Below, piece after piece: positions 41,961-52,816 of a stretch of 64,000 nucleotides of DNA (the first letter of the stretch is position 1; each line of letters opens with the position of its first letter). This DNA comes from Streptomyces sp. B3I8. GTDB lineage: Bacteria; Actinomycetota; Actinomycetes; Streptomycetales; Streptomycetaceae. The position numbers and the translations under genes are program-made. The notes under the pieces were generated by a model, which was given only the letters and a program-made list of their open reading frames with translations, was not told the origin of the DNA and did no database searches. Where the stretch lies: contig NZ_JAUSYN010000002.1 of the NCBI RefSeq assembly GCF_030816915.1, forward strand, positions 1,091,501 through 1,155,500, given 5' to 3'.

Positions 41961-42422
41961 ATGGCGGCAGCGCGAGCGGACACCGATCAGGGGCGGGGCC
42001 CCCGACGGACCCGGCTGATCAGTGGGCCCGGCATGCTGCTGGTATGGCTGTACGGCGTGATGGTCGTCGGCGCGGTGTCGCGCTCGGCCGTGCAGATCTC
42101 CACCGACTTCGACCACGCCCCGCTCGCCTACTCGCTGTCCGCGGTCGCGGGCGTGGTGTACGGCTTCATCACGTACTCGCTGGTCCGCGGCGGGGAGACC
42201 GCCCGCCGCGCGGCACTGGCGTGCTGCGTGGCGGAGCTGGCGGGCGTGCTGGCGGTGGGCACCTGGACGCTCGTTGAACCGTCCGCGTTCCCGGACTCGA
42301 CGGTGTGGTCGGACTTCGGGATGGGCTACCTCTTCATCCCCGTACTGCTCCCGCTGTCCGCCATCCGCTGGCTGCGCCGTGCGGGCGCGGCCGACGCCGG
42401 CCCCGGCACCTCCGCGGCGTAG
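41961..42422 (+). CDS. 153-aa membrane protein, partner of the preceding gene
   Basis: Four membrane helices (GMLLVWLYGVMVVGAVSRSA; AYSLSAVAGVVYGFITYSL; AALACCVAELAGVLAVGTW; MGYLFIPVLLPLSAI) after a basic N-terminus (ARADTDQGRGPRRTRL). Starts at ATG 41961, immediately after the upstream stop codon. Such paired small membrane proteins may form one complex. No function known. Confidence 0.8.
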   Translation: MAAARADTDQGRGPRRTRLISGPGMLLVWLYGVMVVGAVSRSAVQISTDFDHAPLAYSLSAVAGVVYGFITYSLVRGGETARRAALACCVAELAGVLAVGTWTLVEPSAFPDSTVWSDFGMGYLFIPVLLPLSAIRWLRRAGAADAGPGTSAA

Positions 42423-42453
42423 TCCCGGTCCCGGTGCCGGTCGCGCCCGATCC

Positions 42454-42481
42454 CCCGCCGCTGTCGCGACGCCGCGGCGGG
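42454..42481. terminator. hairpin between convergent membrane-protein and GNAT genes
   Basis: CCCGCCGC / GCGGCGGG, 8-bp stem with a 12-base loop, in a 73-bp gap between convergent stops. No T-tract. Confidence 0.5.
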
Positions 42482-42495
42482 TGGCGGGTGGCGGG

Positions 42496-42999
42496 TTACG
42501 CCGTCGCCGCGTACGAAGCCTCCGGTGCCGGCTTCTCCAGGACGATCATGCGGACCCCGTCAGGCCCCTCGGCGGTGCCGACCTTCTCGTACCCCACCTT
42601 TCGGTACAGCCGCAGGTTGTTCTCGCTGCGGTGACCGGTGCTGAGGCGGAACCGCTTCGCTCCCCGCTCCCGGACCAGCGCCGCCTCGGCCGCGCCCAGC
42701 AGCCGGGCGCCGATGCCGTGGCCCTGGAGCCGGGGGTGGACGCACAGCTTGCCGATGGCGGCGGCACCGTCCTCCGTCACCGTGCCGTGCACCGAGCCCA
42801 CGACCTCGTCGCCGAGGCGCGCGACGAAGACGCAGTCGGCGCCGACCTCCTCGCGCACCGAGTCCAGCGGCTGGACCAGCGGGGGCAGTCGGTAGTTCCC
42901 GTACAGCGCCGCTTCGCTCTGGAAGCAGAGGTACTGCAATCTGAAGATCTGCTCGACATCCTGGTCGGACGCCACCGAGATGGTCACGCTCATGCCCAT
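42496..42999 (-). CDS. GNAT acetyltransferase
   Basis: A 167-aa GNAT protein. Blocks are clear: VFVARLGDEVVGSVHGTV, IGKLCVHPRLQGHGIGARLLGAAEAAL (acetyl-CoA loop QGHGIG) and STGHRSENNLRLYRKVGYEKVG. ATG 42999 (MGMSVT) is preferred over 42993 because GGGAGG lies nine bases upstream. Substrate unknown. Confidence 0.88.
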   Translation of the reverse strand: MGMSVTISVASDQDVEQIFRLQYLCFQSEAALYGNYRLPPLVQPLDSVREEVGADCVFVARLGDEVVGSVHGTVTEDGAAAIGKLCVHPRLQGHGIGARLLGAAEAALVRERGAKRFRLSTGHRSENNLRLYRKVGYEKVGTAEGPDGVRMIVLEKPAPEASYAATA

Positions 43000-43044
43000 G
43001 TGCGCACGCCTCCCGCTCACCTGATCACCGGTAGTCCCCCACTC

Positions 43045-43560
43045 CTATCCCCGCCCTTCGTGGCCCGCAACCTCCGCCGTCAGCAATCGGCGCAGACAAG
43101 CCAGACATCTGGAACGTTCCGGTCCGAGACTGCCCTGTGAGATACCCAACTTCCCCGCGATCTCCCGGTAGGTCAGGTCTTCGGGGGACAGCAGGGCGGC
43201 CATCAGCCGGGGGCAGCGTCCGGGCAGCCGGCGTACGGCCGCGTGCAGCGCGCGGCGGCGGGCGGCGGTGACGGCCCGCTGTTCGGGGCCGGGCCGACGG
43301 TCGTCGGCCGGTTCGCCGGCGCCCGTCGCGTAGGGGCTCTCACGCCGGGCGGTACGGCGGCTGCGGCGCGCCTCGGAGCGGACGGCCCGGCGCAGCCAGT
43401 CGGGCGGGTCGGCGGGCGGGGCGTCCGACTCCAGCCGTTCCAGGAGGCGCAGCCAGACCGCCTGCTCCAGATCGCCCGGTTCGGCGCCGCAGGCGCGGCC
43501 TTCCGCGGAGGCCTCCGCGGCGAGCAGGGGGCGGAGGGAGGTCAACAAGTCGTGGGTCAT
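43045..43560 (-). CDS. ECF-like sigma factor
   Basis: A 171-aa sigma-like protein. Region 4 at the C-terminus is clear (SPEDLTYREIAGKLGISQGSLGPERSRC), a helix-turn-helix with the GxSxGSLGPxRxR pattern common in actinobacterial sigma factors. Region 2 is degenerate: LEQAVWLRLLERLESDAPP. It ends after CLACLRRLLTAEVAGHEGRG. ATG 43560 starts the family; the upstream frame lacks a ribosome site. The neighbours do not include an anti-sigma gene. Confidence 0.75.
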   Translation of the reverse strand: MTHDLLTSLRPLLAAEASAEGRACGAEPGDLEQAVWLRLLERLESDAPPADPPDWLRRAVRSEARRSRRTARRESPYATGAGEPADDRRPGPEQRAVTAARRRALHAAVRRLPGRCPRLMAALLSPEDLTYREIAGKLGISQGSLGPERSRCLACLRRLLTAEVAGHEGRG

Positions 43561-43738
43561 GTGCGGCGTGACGCGGCCGCCCCGGCAGTGGTTGCCGGAG
43601 CGGCCGCACGTCACCCGATCGAGGGCCCGACGGTGACGGACCGTCAGGCCGAGGGGGACGGTTCAGGAAGGTTCAGGACGGTCCTGGTCGTTTCAGAAGT
43701 CGTCGTCGCCCCATGCCCCTGGTCGTTCCGGAAGTCCT

Positions 43739-45001
43739 CTAGTCGTTCCAGAAGTCCTCGCGGGCGAGGACGCCGGTGTCCGCGTTGTCGGTGAAGACGC
43801 CGTCGATGCCGGTGGCGAAGTAGGCCTTGAACGCGCCGAAGGCGTCGCCGTAGCCGTCCGCGTCGGTGCCCTTGCGGAACTCGGCGGGCAGGAAGGGGTT
43901 CTCGTTACGCATGGTGTACGGGTGCAGGATCAGGCCCGCCCGGTGCGCGTCGGCGACCAGGGTGGTGGGGCGGGTGAGCCGGCCGGCGGAGTCCTTGGGG
44001 ATGATCAGGTCCAGGGTGGGGCCGATGCCCTGGGCGTAGCCGGCGATCTCCTTGAGGCCCTCAGGGGTGACGAGGTCGGCCACCGTGCGCGGGTCGCCGG
44101 TCTCGACGAAGTCCCAGGGGCGGGAGTCGGCGCCGGAGAGCAGCACGGCGAGCGGGTTGTCGACGAGCTTGTTCATCCGCTGGATGCTGGTGGGCTCGAA
44201 GGACTGGATGAGGACGGGCGAGGTCCGCCGGTGCTTGCCGTGCCGGCGCAGCAGCCGGGCCAGCCGTTCCTCGGTGCCGAGGCCGAGCTTGCGGAAGTAG
44301 GTGGGGTGCTTGAGCTCGGGGTAGATCCAGACCTGCTTGCCGCGTCGGCGGGTCTGCTCGTCCTGCCAGGCGAGGACCTCTTCGAAGGTGGGGATCTCGA
44401 AGCGCCCGTTGTAGAGGGTGTTGTGCGGGCGGTTGGCGGGGATCCGCTCCACCGCGCGCAGGGTCTTCAGCTCGGCGAGGGTGAAGTCCTCGGTGAACCA
44501 GCCGGTGGTGGAGACCCCGTCCAGCACCTTGGTGGTGCGGCGGCCGGCGAACTCGGGGTGGTCGGCGACGTCGGTGGTGCCGCCGATCTCCGGCTCGTGC
44601 CGGCAGACGAGGTGGCCGTCCTTGGTGGGGACGAGGTCGCCGGCCTCGACGATGTCGGCGCCGAGGTCCAGGGCCAGTTCGTAGGAGCCGAAGGTGTGCT
44701 CCGGCCGGTAGCCGGCGGCCCCGCGGTGCCCGATGATCGTCGGCACGGGCAGGTCCTTGAGTCCGCCGCCGTGTGCGGCGCCCTTCACCCCGGCGGCCCC
44801 GGCGGTCCTTCGGGCGTCGGCGGCTGACGCCGTGCCGGACAGTCCGAGGACGGCGCCGCCCGCGCCGAGCACCGCGGCGCCGAGGAGCGCCCGCCGCCCG
44901 GTCCCCCGGCCCGGCCCGTACGACTCCCCCGGCTCGCCCGGCTCCCGCGGACCTGCCGGCTCCCGCGGATCCACCGGCCGGCCCGTCTGTCCAGACTCCA
45001 T
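43739..45001 (-). CDS. glpQ1: Secreted glycerophosphodiester phosphodiesterase, GlpQ1-like
   Basis: Hydrolyses glycerophosphodiesters outside the cell to release glycerol 3-phosphate for phosphate scavenging. The 420-aa precursor has a twin-arginine signal (TGRRALLGAAVLGAGGAVLGL ends near residue 62, cleavage after TASA). The catalytic blocks are PTIIGHRGAAGYRPEHTFGSY, VPTKDGHLVCRHEPEI and VWIYPELKHPTYF. ATG 45001 has GGAGGAG upstream. From memory, S. coelicolor glpQ1 (SCO1565) is PhoP-controlled and sits in this place; a half PHO box lies upstream. Confidence 0.92.
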   Translation of the reverse strand: MESGQTGRPVDPREPAGPREPGEPGESYGPGRGTGRRALLGAAVLGAGGAVLGLSGTASAADARRTAGAAGVKGAAHGGGLKDLPVPTIIGHRGAAGYRPEHTFGSYELALDLGADIVEAGDLVPTKDGHLVCRHEPEIGGTTDVADHPEFAGRRTTKVLDGVSTTGWFTEDFTLAELKTLRAVERIPANRPHNTLYNGRFEIPTFEEVLAWQDEQTRRRGKQVWIYPELKHPTYFRKLGLGTEERLARLLRRHGKHRRTSPVLIQSFEPTSIQRMNKLVDNPLAVLLSGADSRPWDFVETGDPRTVADLVTPEGLKEIAGYAQGIGPTLDLIIPKDSAGRLTRPTTLVADAHRAGLILHPYTMRNENPFLPAEFRKGTDADGYGDAFGAFKAYFATGIDGVFTDNADTGVLAREDFWND

Positions 45002-45379
45002 GAGCACTCCTCCTGCCGTGATGGCCTGCACCTGCCAACGCGGGACGATCGTAGGTGGCGGGAGGTGACGGTGGGGAGACACAGGGGGGAACAGGCGGGT
45101 GAGACCGGATGTCGTACGGGGTACGGAAGATGACGGACCGTCGTGCCCGCGAGGAATGCGGATGTCGTCGTAACGGCCGCCCGAACGGGAGCGGCGTACC
45201 TCACACCGTTTCCGCGCGGGCACGGGCCGCGCGTCACACACTGTCGCAGGTGAACGTGCGTCAATAGGGTGTGTGCTGTCCGCACCCGAGGTGCGCACGG
45301 CGGTGGGGCGCGAGTATCGTCCTCACCTGCACGAACTTCATACCGCATCCATGGACGTTCCCCGACACCGGAGGGCCCG
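45002..45379. other. 378-bp divergent region between glpQ1 and the acyltransferase gene
   Basis: No gene seen. It includes the candidate PHO-box repeat at 45245-45255 and GAGTATCGTCCTC near 45310, the most promoter-like stretch for the rightward gene. Confidence 0.5.
45245..45255 (-). promoter_or_regulatory. candidate PHO-box repeat (GTTCACCTGCG)
   Basis: Minus-strand GTTCACCTGCG matches the 11-nt PhoP direct-repeat unit consensus GTTCAYYYRSG at every position. Flanking 11-mers match poorly, so only one strong unit is present; PhoP usually needs two. About 244 bp upstream of glpQ1. Confidence 0.4.
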
Positions 45380-46051
45380 TTGTCCCGCTTCGCACTCATC
45401 AAGGCAGTGCTCGGACCGATCATGCGTCTGATGTTCCGCCTCCAGGTGGAGGGCGCGGAGCGCATCCCGGCCGACGGCCCGGTCATCCTGGCCGGCAACC
45501 ACCTCACCTTCATCGACTCGATGATCCTTCCGCTGGTCTGTGACCGCCAGGTGTTCTTCATCGGCAAGGACGAGTACGTCACCGGCAAGAGCCTCAAGGG
45601 CCGCCTGATGGCCTGGTTCTTCACCGGCGTCGGCATGATCCCGGTCGACCGCGACGGCGGGCGGGGCGGTGTGGCCGCGCTGATGACCGGCCGCCGGGTG
45701 CTGGAGGACGGCCGCGTCTTCGGCATCTACCCGGAGGGCACGCGTTCGCCCGACGGGCGTCTGTACCGGGGGCGCACGGGCATCGCCCGGCTCACCCTGA
45801 TGACCGGGGCGCCGGTCGTCCCGTTCGCCATGATCGGCACCGACAAGCTCCAGCCGGGCGGCTCGGGCCTGCCCAAGCCGGGGAAGGTCACGGTCCGCTT
45901 CGGCGAGCCGATGGAGTTCTCCCGCTACGAGGGCATGGACCGCGACCGGTACGTGCTGCGCGCGGTGACGGACTCCGTGATGACCGAGGTCATGGAGCTG
46001 TCCGGCCAGGAGTACGTGGACGTGTACGCGACCAAGGCGAAGGCGGCCTGA
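45380..46051 (+). CDS. 1-acyl-glycerol-3-phosphate acyltransferase (PlsC family)
   Basis: Esterifies lysophosphatidic acid in phospholipid synthesis. The 223-aa protein has motif I NHLTFIDSMILP (HX4D), motif II and III GMIPVDRDGG and YPEGTRSPDGRLYRGRTG, and motif IV VVPFAMIGTDKL. TTG 45380 is chosen because GGAGGG sits six bases upstream and no other start fits; the upstream open frame is long but non-conserved. Membrane-associated through the hydrophobic N-terminal stretch. Confidence 0.9.
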   Translation: MSRFALIKAVLGPIMRLMFRLQVEGAERIPADGPVILAGNHLTFIDSMILPLVCDRQVFFIGKDEYVTGKSLKGRLMAWFFTGVGMIPVDRDGGRGGVAALMTGRRVLEDGRVFGIYPEGTRSPDGRLYRGRTGIARLTLMTGAPVVPFAMIGTDKLQPGGSGLPKPGKVTVRFGEPMEFSRYEGMDRDRYVLRAVTDSVMTEVMELSGQEYVDVYATKAKAA

Positions 46052-46077
46052 GCCCGGGCACCGGGCACCCGCACACC

Positions 46078-46105
46078 AAGGCGCCGTCGGCCGTGACGGC
46101 GCCTT
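46078..46105 (+). terminator. 11-bp hairpin downstream of the acyltransferase
   Basis: AAGGCGCCGTC, GGCCGT loop, GACGGCGCCTT, 26 bp after the stop codon. Also faces the convergent aldo/keto reductase gene. Confidence 0.85.
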
Positions 46106-46184
46106 CGTGCGTGGCTGGACCTTCACTCGTCACCGCGCCTTCGCCCGTGACATGCGCCCGGTCGGGCTCCGGTGTTCCCGGGGC

Positions 46185-47156
46185 TCAGTGCCAGGGCAGC
46201 CGCGACCTGTGGCTCCAGTAGGCGGCCGGCTCCTCCGTCAGCGCGGTCAGGCGGGCCGCGTGCTCCTCCGTGAGGTCGACGGAGGTGGCCCTCAGGTTCG
46301 ACGTGAGCTGGGCCGTGGTGGCCGCGCCCGAGAGGACCACGTCCGCCCAGGGCTGTCGCAGGACGAAGGCAAGGGCGACCGCGTCGGGGCCCGCGCCCGT
46401 CTCCTCGGCGACCGCCCGGAGCGGCGCCGGGGCGTCCGGGGCCGCCAGACGGCCGTTGGCCATGCCCTCCTTGACGAGCACCGCGAGCCCGGCGTCGTGC
46501 GCCTCGGCGAGGGCGGGCCCGGCCGAGGTCTCCAGGACGTTGAACGTGGACTGGACGGTGCGGAAGAGGGGGGCGCCGTCGACCGTCACGGCGAGGGCGG
46601 CGCGGATCGCGTCGGCCTGGGCGGGGCCGCTGGTCGAGAAGCCGATCGTGAGGCCCTGGGCGGCCGCCTCGGCGAGCCGGGTGTGCAGTGCGCGGTCGGT
46701 CAGCGCGGGGCTGTCGGGCGTCACCGAGTGGATCTGGTAGAGGTCGAGCCGTTCGCCGAGCAGTTCGCCGGTCTCGGCGCGCTGGCGCTCGTAGGTGGCC
46801 GTGCCGTGGTCCTTGACCTCGTGCTCGTCCGCGTCGGTGGTCCAGTCGGCGGTGTAGGTGTAGCCCCACTTGCTGCCGACGACGACGTCGACGGCGTCCG
46901 GGCGGGCCCGCAGCCAGTCGGCGAGGAACTCCTCGGAGCGGCCGTAGGAGCGGGCGGCGTCGACGTAGCGCACGCCCTGCGCGTAGGCGGCGTCGAGGAG
47001 TTCGTGGGTGCGGGCGCGCAGCGCGTCGACGGTGCGCTCGGCCGGGAGGTCCCGGTCGCGGCCGAGGTTGATGTAGCCGGGGCGGCCCACGGCGGCGAGC
47101 CCGAGGCCGAGGTGGCTGGTGGGCGTGGTGGCTGCGGCAAGGCGCGCGAAGGGCAC
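46185..47156 (-). CDS. Aldo/keto reductase
   Basis: A 323-aa NADP-dependent aldo/keto reductase (TIM barrel). Catalytic residues appear in VRYVDAARSYGRSEEFLADWL (Asp, Tyr), VVVGSKWGYTY (Lys) and DLYQIHSVTP (His). The cofactor region (VVLSGAATTAQLTSNL) is present. Substrate cannot be named. GTG 47156 has ACGGAG upstream. argH is 78 bp away on the same strand, but the two pathways are unrelated. Confidence 0.88.
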   Translation of the reverse strand: MPFARLAAATTPTSHLGLGLAAVGRPGYINLGRDRDLPAERTVDALRARTHELLDAAYAQGVRYVDAARSYGRSEEFLADWLRARPDAVDVVVGSKWGYTYTADWTTDADEHEVKDHGTATYERQRAETGELLGERLDLYQIHSVTPDSPALTDRALHTRLAEAAAQGLTIGFSTSGPAQADAIRAALAVTVDGAPLFRTVQSTFNVLETSAGPALAEAHDAGLAVLVKEGMANGRLAAPDAPAPLRAVAEETGAGPDAVALAFVLRQPWADVVLSGAATTAQLTSNLRATSVDLTEEHAARLTALTEEPAAYWSHRSRLPWH

Positions 47157-47234
47157 CGCGGGCTCCGTTTCGTCGGCTCCGTCCGGTCGCCGACCAAGGT
47201 ATCCCGCGATGCCGTCGCTCCCCCCGGCGACCTG

Positions 47235-49486
<2,252 letters not shown>

Positions 49487-49490
49487 AGGC

Positions 49491-50201
49491 ATGCGCCCCG
49501 GTGTCGTCGCCGCCCTGTCCGCCACTGCCTGTCTGCTGCTCCTCGGTGCCGCGTCCGGCCCCGGCCGGCGGCCGGACCCGCTGCCCGCGCGGATGGCGGA
49601 CACCGGCGGCGGCACCCAGCTCCTCACCGCCGTGGCACCCGCCGCGGGTGCCACCACCGGCACCCTCACCTGGTGGGACCGGAACGACGGCCGCTGGACG
49701 AGGACCGGTTCGGCCCGAGCCCGGTTCGGCGCCCGCGGCCTCGTCGCGGGCGCCGCGCGTCGGCAGGGCACCGACACGACGCCGACGGGGCTCTACGACC
49801 TGCCGTACGCCTTCGGGATCCGGGCCGCGCCGCGCGGCACCACGCTGCCGTACCGCAGGGTCCGCCGGAACTCCTGGTGGTGCGAGGACACCGCCTCGAC
49901 GGCCTACAACCGCTGGGCCGAGCCCCGCCCCGCCGACTGCCGGGCCGGGCGGGCGGAGCACCTGGCCGCGTACGACCCGCAGTACGCGTACGCCCTCGTC
50001 GTGGGCTTCAACTATCGCCGTCCGATGCGGGGCCGCGGGGCCGGCATCTTCGTGCACGTCGACGGGCGCGGGGCGACGGCCGGATGCGTGTCCGTGCCGC
50101 AGGGGGCGATGCGCCGGATCCTGGCGTGGGCCGACCCGGCCCGGGAACCGCACCTCGCCATCGGGACGGCGGGCGGCCGGACGGCCGTGACCCGGTACTG
50201 A
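49491..50201 (+). CDS. Secreted L,D-transpeptidase-like protein
   Basis: A 236-aa exported protein. Signal peptide at the N-terminus (VVAALSATACLLLLGAASGPG). The YkuD-like catalytic site is HVDGRGATAGCVSVPQGAM, with His and Cys in place, so it could cross-link peptidoglycan or cap it. Upstream part is DTTPTGLYDLPYAFGIRAAP. Its Cys-Trp residues (NSWWCEDTASTAYNRW) are conserved in this subgroup. Starts ATG 49491, GAAGGC close upstream. Confidence 0.85.
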   Translation: MRPGVVAALSATACLLLLGAASGPGRRPDPLPARMADTGGGTQLLTAVAPAAGATTGTLTWWDRNDGRWTRTGSARARFGARGLVAGAARRQGTDTTPTGLYDLPYAFGIRAAPRGTTLPYRRVRRNSWWCEDTASTAYNRWAEPRPADCRAGRAEHLAAYDPQYAYALVVGFNYRRPMRGRGAGIFVHVDGRGATAGCVSVPQGAMRRILAWADPAREPHLAIGTAGGRTAVTRY

Positions 50202-50260
50202 CGCCGGGCACCGCACGCCGGAGGGCACCGTTCGGGGCACCCGCCGTCAGCCCCCTGGCC

Positions 50261-50353
50261 GTCACGCCACCTGCCGTCAGGACACCTGCCGTCACGCCAC
50301 CTGCCGTCAGGACACCTGCCGTCACGCCACCTGCCGTCAGGACACCGGCAGTC
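50261..50353. repeat. 15/30-bp tandem repeat overlapping the kinase stop codon
   Basis: Alternating 15-mers GACACCTGCCGTCAC and GCCACCTGCCGTCAG, giving two full 30-bp units at 50281-50310 and 50311-50340 plus flanking partial units. The histidine-kinase stop at 50337-50339 lies inside the array, between convergent genes. Confidence 0.92.
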
Positions 50354-51839
50354 GGACGGTGAACGTCGTCGACCCCGGCCGGCTCTCCAGCGTCACCCCG
50401 CCGCCGTGCGCCTCCACCACCGCCGTCACGATGGACAGGCCGAGCCCCGCGCCGCCGCCCGTGGCGTCCGTGCGCCGGCGGTCGGCACGGGTGAAGCGTT
50501 CGAAGACGCCCGGCATCACGTCCTCGGGCACGCCGGGCCCGTTGTCGTGGACCGCCAGGACGGCCGTCCCGGCGTCGGCGGCCGTCCCGCCGACGGCCTC
50601 CAGCGACACCGTGACCTCCGTGCCCGCGGGGGTGTGCACCCGCGCGTTGGCCAGCAGGTTGGCCACCACCTGGTGCAGCCGGTGGCCGTCGCCGGTCACC
50701 GTCACCGGTTCCTCGGGCAGTTCCATCGTCCAGCGGTGGCCGGGGCCCGCGGCCCGCGCGTCGGTGACCGAGTCCAGGACGAGCCGGGTCAGGTCGACCG
50801 GTGTCCGCTCCAGGCCGCGGCCCGCGTCCAGTTGGGCCAGCAGCAGCATCTCGTCCACCATCTCGCCCATCCGGGCCGACTCGGCGGCGATCCGCTCCAG
50901 GGCCCGGGTCACCTTCTCCGGCACCGGGTCCGGGTGCAGCAGCGCCAGTTCGGCGTGGCCGCGGACCGAGGCGACCGGGGTGCGCAGCTCGTGGCTGGCG
51001 TCGGCGGCGAACCGGCGCAGCCGTTCCTCGCTCGCGTGCCGTTTGGTCAGCGCGTCCTCGACGTGGCCGAGCATCCGGTCGAAGGCGGTGGCGACCCGGC
51101 CCACCTCGCTGTGCGTGTCGGTCCCGGGGGTGCGCGGCGGCAGCACGACCTCGCCGCCGGCGAGCGGGAGTTCGCTGACCCGGGTGGCGGTGGCGGCGAC
51201 CCGGTCGAGCGGCCGCAGCGACCAGCGCACCCACAGCGCGCCCGCGACTCCGGTCAGCGCGAGGGCGGCGCCGAAGACGAGCCCGGCGACCAGGAGCAGT
51301 CGGTGCACGGTGGCCTCGACGGGCTCCAGCGGCAGCCCGACGACCAGTACGTCGCCGTCCTCGCCCGCGGCCGCCGTCACCCGGTAGTGGTCCAGCACGG
51401 ACAGCTCGACGGTGTGGCCCCGGCCGTCGGTGGGCACGGCGGCGAGGGTCCGTTCGTCGCGGGCGGTGAGCGCGACGGACAGGTCGCCGGGGCCGCTGCC
51501 GGAGCGGACGACGGCGGCCTGGGTGACGTCCCCGCCGACCAGCCGGGCGCCGAAGGTCCCGGCCGGCTGGCGGCGGGTGTCGCCGTGCTCGTCCCCGTCG
51601 TGGTCGTCGACGACCCGGTCCGCCCGGGCCGACGCCCCGCCGTGTTCCAGGCTGGCCGGGAACCGCACGCCCGCCTCCCGCAACTGCTCGTCGAGCCGCC
51701 CGGTGAGGAACCCGTCCACCCCGACGACCGCGGCCACGCCGACCGCCGCGCAGCTCACGGCGAGCAGCACCACGAGGCCGGCCGTCAGCCGCGCCCGCAG
51801 GGTGCGGAACCGGGGCAGCACCCGGCGCCGTCCCGTCAT
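50337..51839 (-). CDS. Sensor histidine kinase of the redox-module two-component system
   Basis: A 500-aa OmpR-class histidine kinase. Two helices (LTAGLVVLLAVSCAAVGVAAVVG; LLLVAGLVFGAALALTGVAGALWV) flank a 140-residue extracytoplasmic sensor (residues about 40-180) with no known fold, containing a charged VVDDHDGDEHGDTR segment. HAMP, then the phosphoacceptor DASHELRTPVAS, the N box VVANLLANARVHT, DNGPGVP and GGGAGLGLSIV. ATG 51839 overlaps the regulator stop (ATGA). Confidence 0.93.
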   Translation of the reverse strand: MTGRRRVLPRFRTLRARLTAGLVVLLAVSCAAVGVAAVVGVDGFLTGRLDEQLREAGVRFPASLEHGGASARADRVVDDHDGDEHGDTRRQPAGTFGARLVGGDVTQAAVVRSGSGPGDLSVALTARDERTLAAVPTDGRGHTVELSVLDHYRVTAAAGEDGDVLVVGLPLEPVEATVHRLLLVAGLVFGAALALTGVAGALWVRWSLRPLDRVAATATRVSELPLAGGEVVLPPRTPGTDTHSEVGRVATAFDRMLGHVEDALTKRHASEERLRRFAADASHELRTPVASVRGHAELALLHPDPVPEKVTRALERIAAESARMGEMVDEMLLLAQLDAGRGLERTPVDLTRLVLDSVTDARAAGPGHRWTMELPEEPVTVTGDGHRLHQVVANLLANARVHTPAGTEVTVSLEAVGGTAADAGTAVLAVHDNGPGVPEDVMPGVFERFTRADRRRTDATGGGAGLGLSIVTAVVEAHGGGVTLESRPGSTTFTVRLPVS

Positions 51840-52603
51840 CGAGGGCCCGCCGGCGCCGTCACCGCCGGCTTGAGGACGTAGCCGGACCCCCGCACCGTGT
51901 GGATCATCGGAGCACGGCCCGCGTCGACCTTCTTGCGCAGGTAGGAGATGTACAGCTCGACGACGTGCGCCCGGCCGCCGAAGTCGTAGGACCACACCCG
52001 GTCCAGGATCTGCGCCTTGCTGAGCACCCGGCGCGGGTTGCGCATCAGGAAGCGGAGCAGTTCGAACTCGGTCGGCGACAGTTCGACGAGCGTGCCGCCC
52101 CGGGTGACCTCGCGGGCCTCCTCGTCCATCACCAGGTCGCCGACGGTGAGCCGGGGGCCGTCCGCGACCTGCCGGGCCATGCCCGCGCGGCGCAGCAGTC
52201 CGCGCAGCCGGGCGACGACCTCCTCCAGGCTGAACGGTTTCGTCACGTAGTCGTCGCCGCCCGCCGTGATGCCCGCGATGCGGTCCTCGACCGTGTCCCG
52301 GGCGGTCAGGAAGAGTACGCACACGTCCGGCCGCACGGTGCGCAGGGAGCGCAGGACGGCGAAGCCGTCGGTGTCCGGGAGCATCACGTCCAGGACGACG
52401 GCGTCCGGCAGCAGTGCGCGGGCGGCGGCGAGCGCCTCGGCGCCGTCGCCCGCGGCGCGCACCTGCCAGCCCTCGTAGCGCAGGGCGCCGGAGAGCACCT
52501 CGGCGAGGTCGGGGTCGTCGTCCACGACGAGCACTCTGAGCGGGGTGCCGTCGGGACGGGCGAACGCGGGGCGGCCGGTGCCGCGGGAGCGGGGCGTGTT
52601 CAT
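51836..52603 (-). CDS. OmpR/PhoB-family response regulator
   Basis: A 255-aa regulator. Receiver domain: LRVLVVDDDPDLAEVL, the phospho-Asp in DAVVLDVMLPD, and Lys in DDYVTKPFSLEEVVAR. Winged-helix effector: VELSPTEFELLRFLMRNPRRV, HVVELYISYLRKKVD and IHTVRGSGYVL. A 20-residue leader precedes the receiver. ATG 52603 has GGAGGGGAG upstream. The gene is divergent from the reductase operon, with paired direct repeats between, so it probably controls that operon and itself. Confidence 0.93.
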   Translation of the reverse strand: MNTPRSRGTGRPAFARPDGTPLRVLVVDDDPDLAEVLSGALRYEGWQVRAAGDGAEALAAARALLPDAVVLDVMLPDTDGFAVLRSLRTVRPDVCVLFLTARDTVEDRIAGITAGGDDYVTKPFSLEEVVARLRGLLRRAGMARQVADGPRLTVGDLVMDEEAREVTRGGTLVELSPTEFELLRFLMRNPRRVLSKAQILDRVWSYDFGGRAHVVELYISYLRKKVDAGRAPMIHTVRGSGYVLKPAVTAPAGPR

Positions 52604-52652
52604 CTCCCCTCCAGGATGCGGCCTGCCCGGTGCGGGGCGTCCACGGATCGCC

Positions 52653-52670
52653 TCTGAGTTTTCTCTGAGT
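52653..52670 (+). promoter_or_regulatory. direct-repeat pair TCTGAGT, 11-bp spacing
   Basis: TCTGAGT at 52653-52659 and 52664-52670, exactly 11 bp apart, one helical turn, as expected for two OmpR-type subunits. Lies 50 bp from the regulator start. Confidence 0.6.
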
Positions 52671-52750
52671 GAACGCGGCACCCCTCCCCGCCCGGTCTTC
52701 CCGCGACGCCCCTTCCGGCCTGCGGGTTTCCCGCCGCCCGCGGGGCCCGG

Positions 52751-52768
52751 CTCAGAGCCGGCCCAGAG
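52751..52768 (-). promoter_or_regulatory. second direct-repeat pair, opposite orientation
   Basis: On the minus strand CTCTGGGCCGG and CTCTGAGCCGG, also 11 bp apart, 49 bp before the first reductase gene. The core CTCTGAG matches the pair at 52653-52670, so both are probably one regulator's boxes. Confidence 0.6.
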
Positions 52769-52816
52769 GTTGCCGGGTGAGGCTGGGCGCCGGCCGACGA
52801 CGGAAAGGACACGGAC

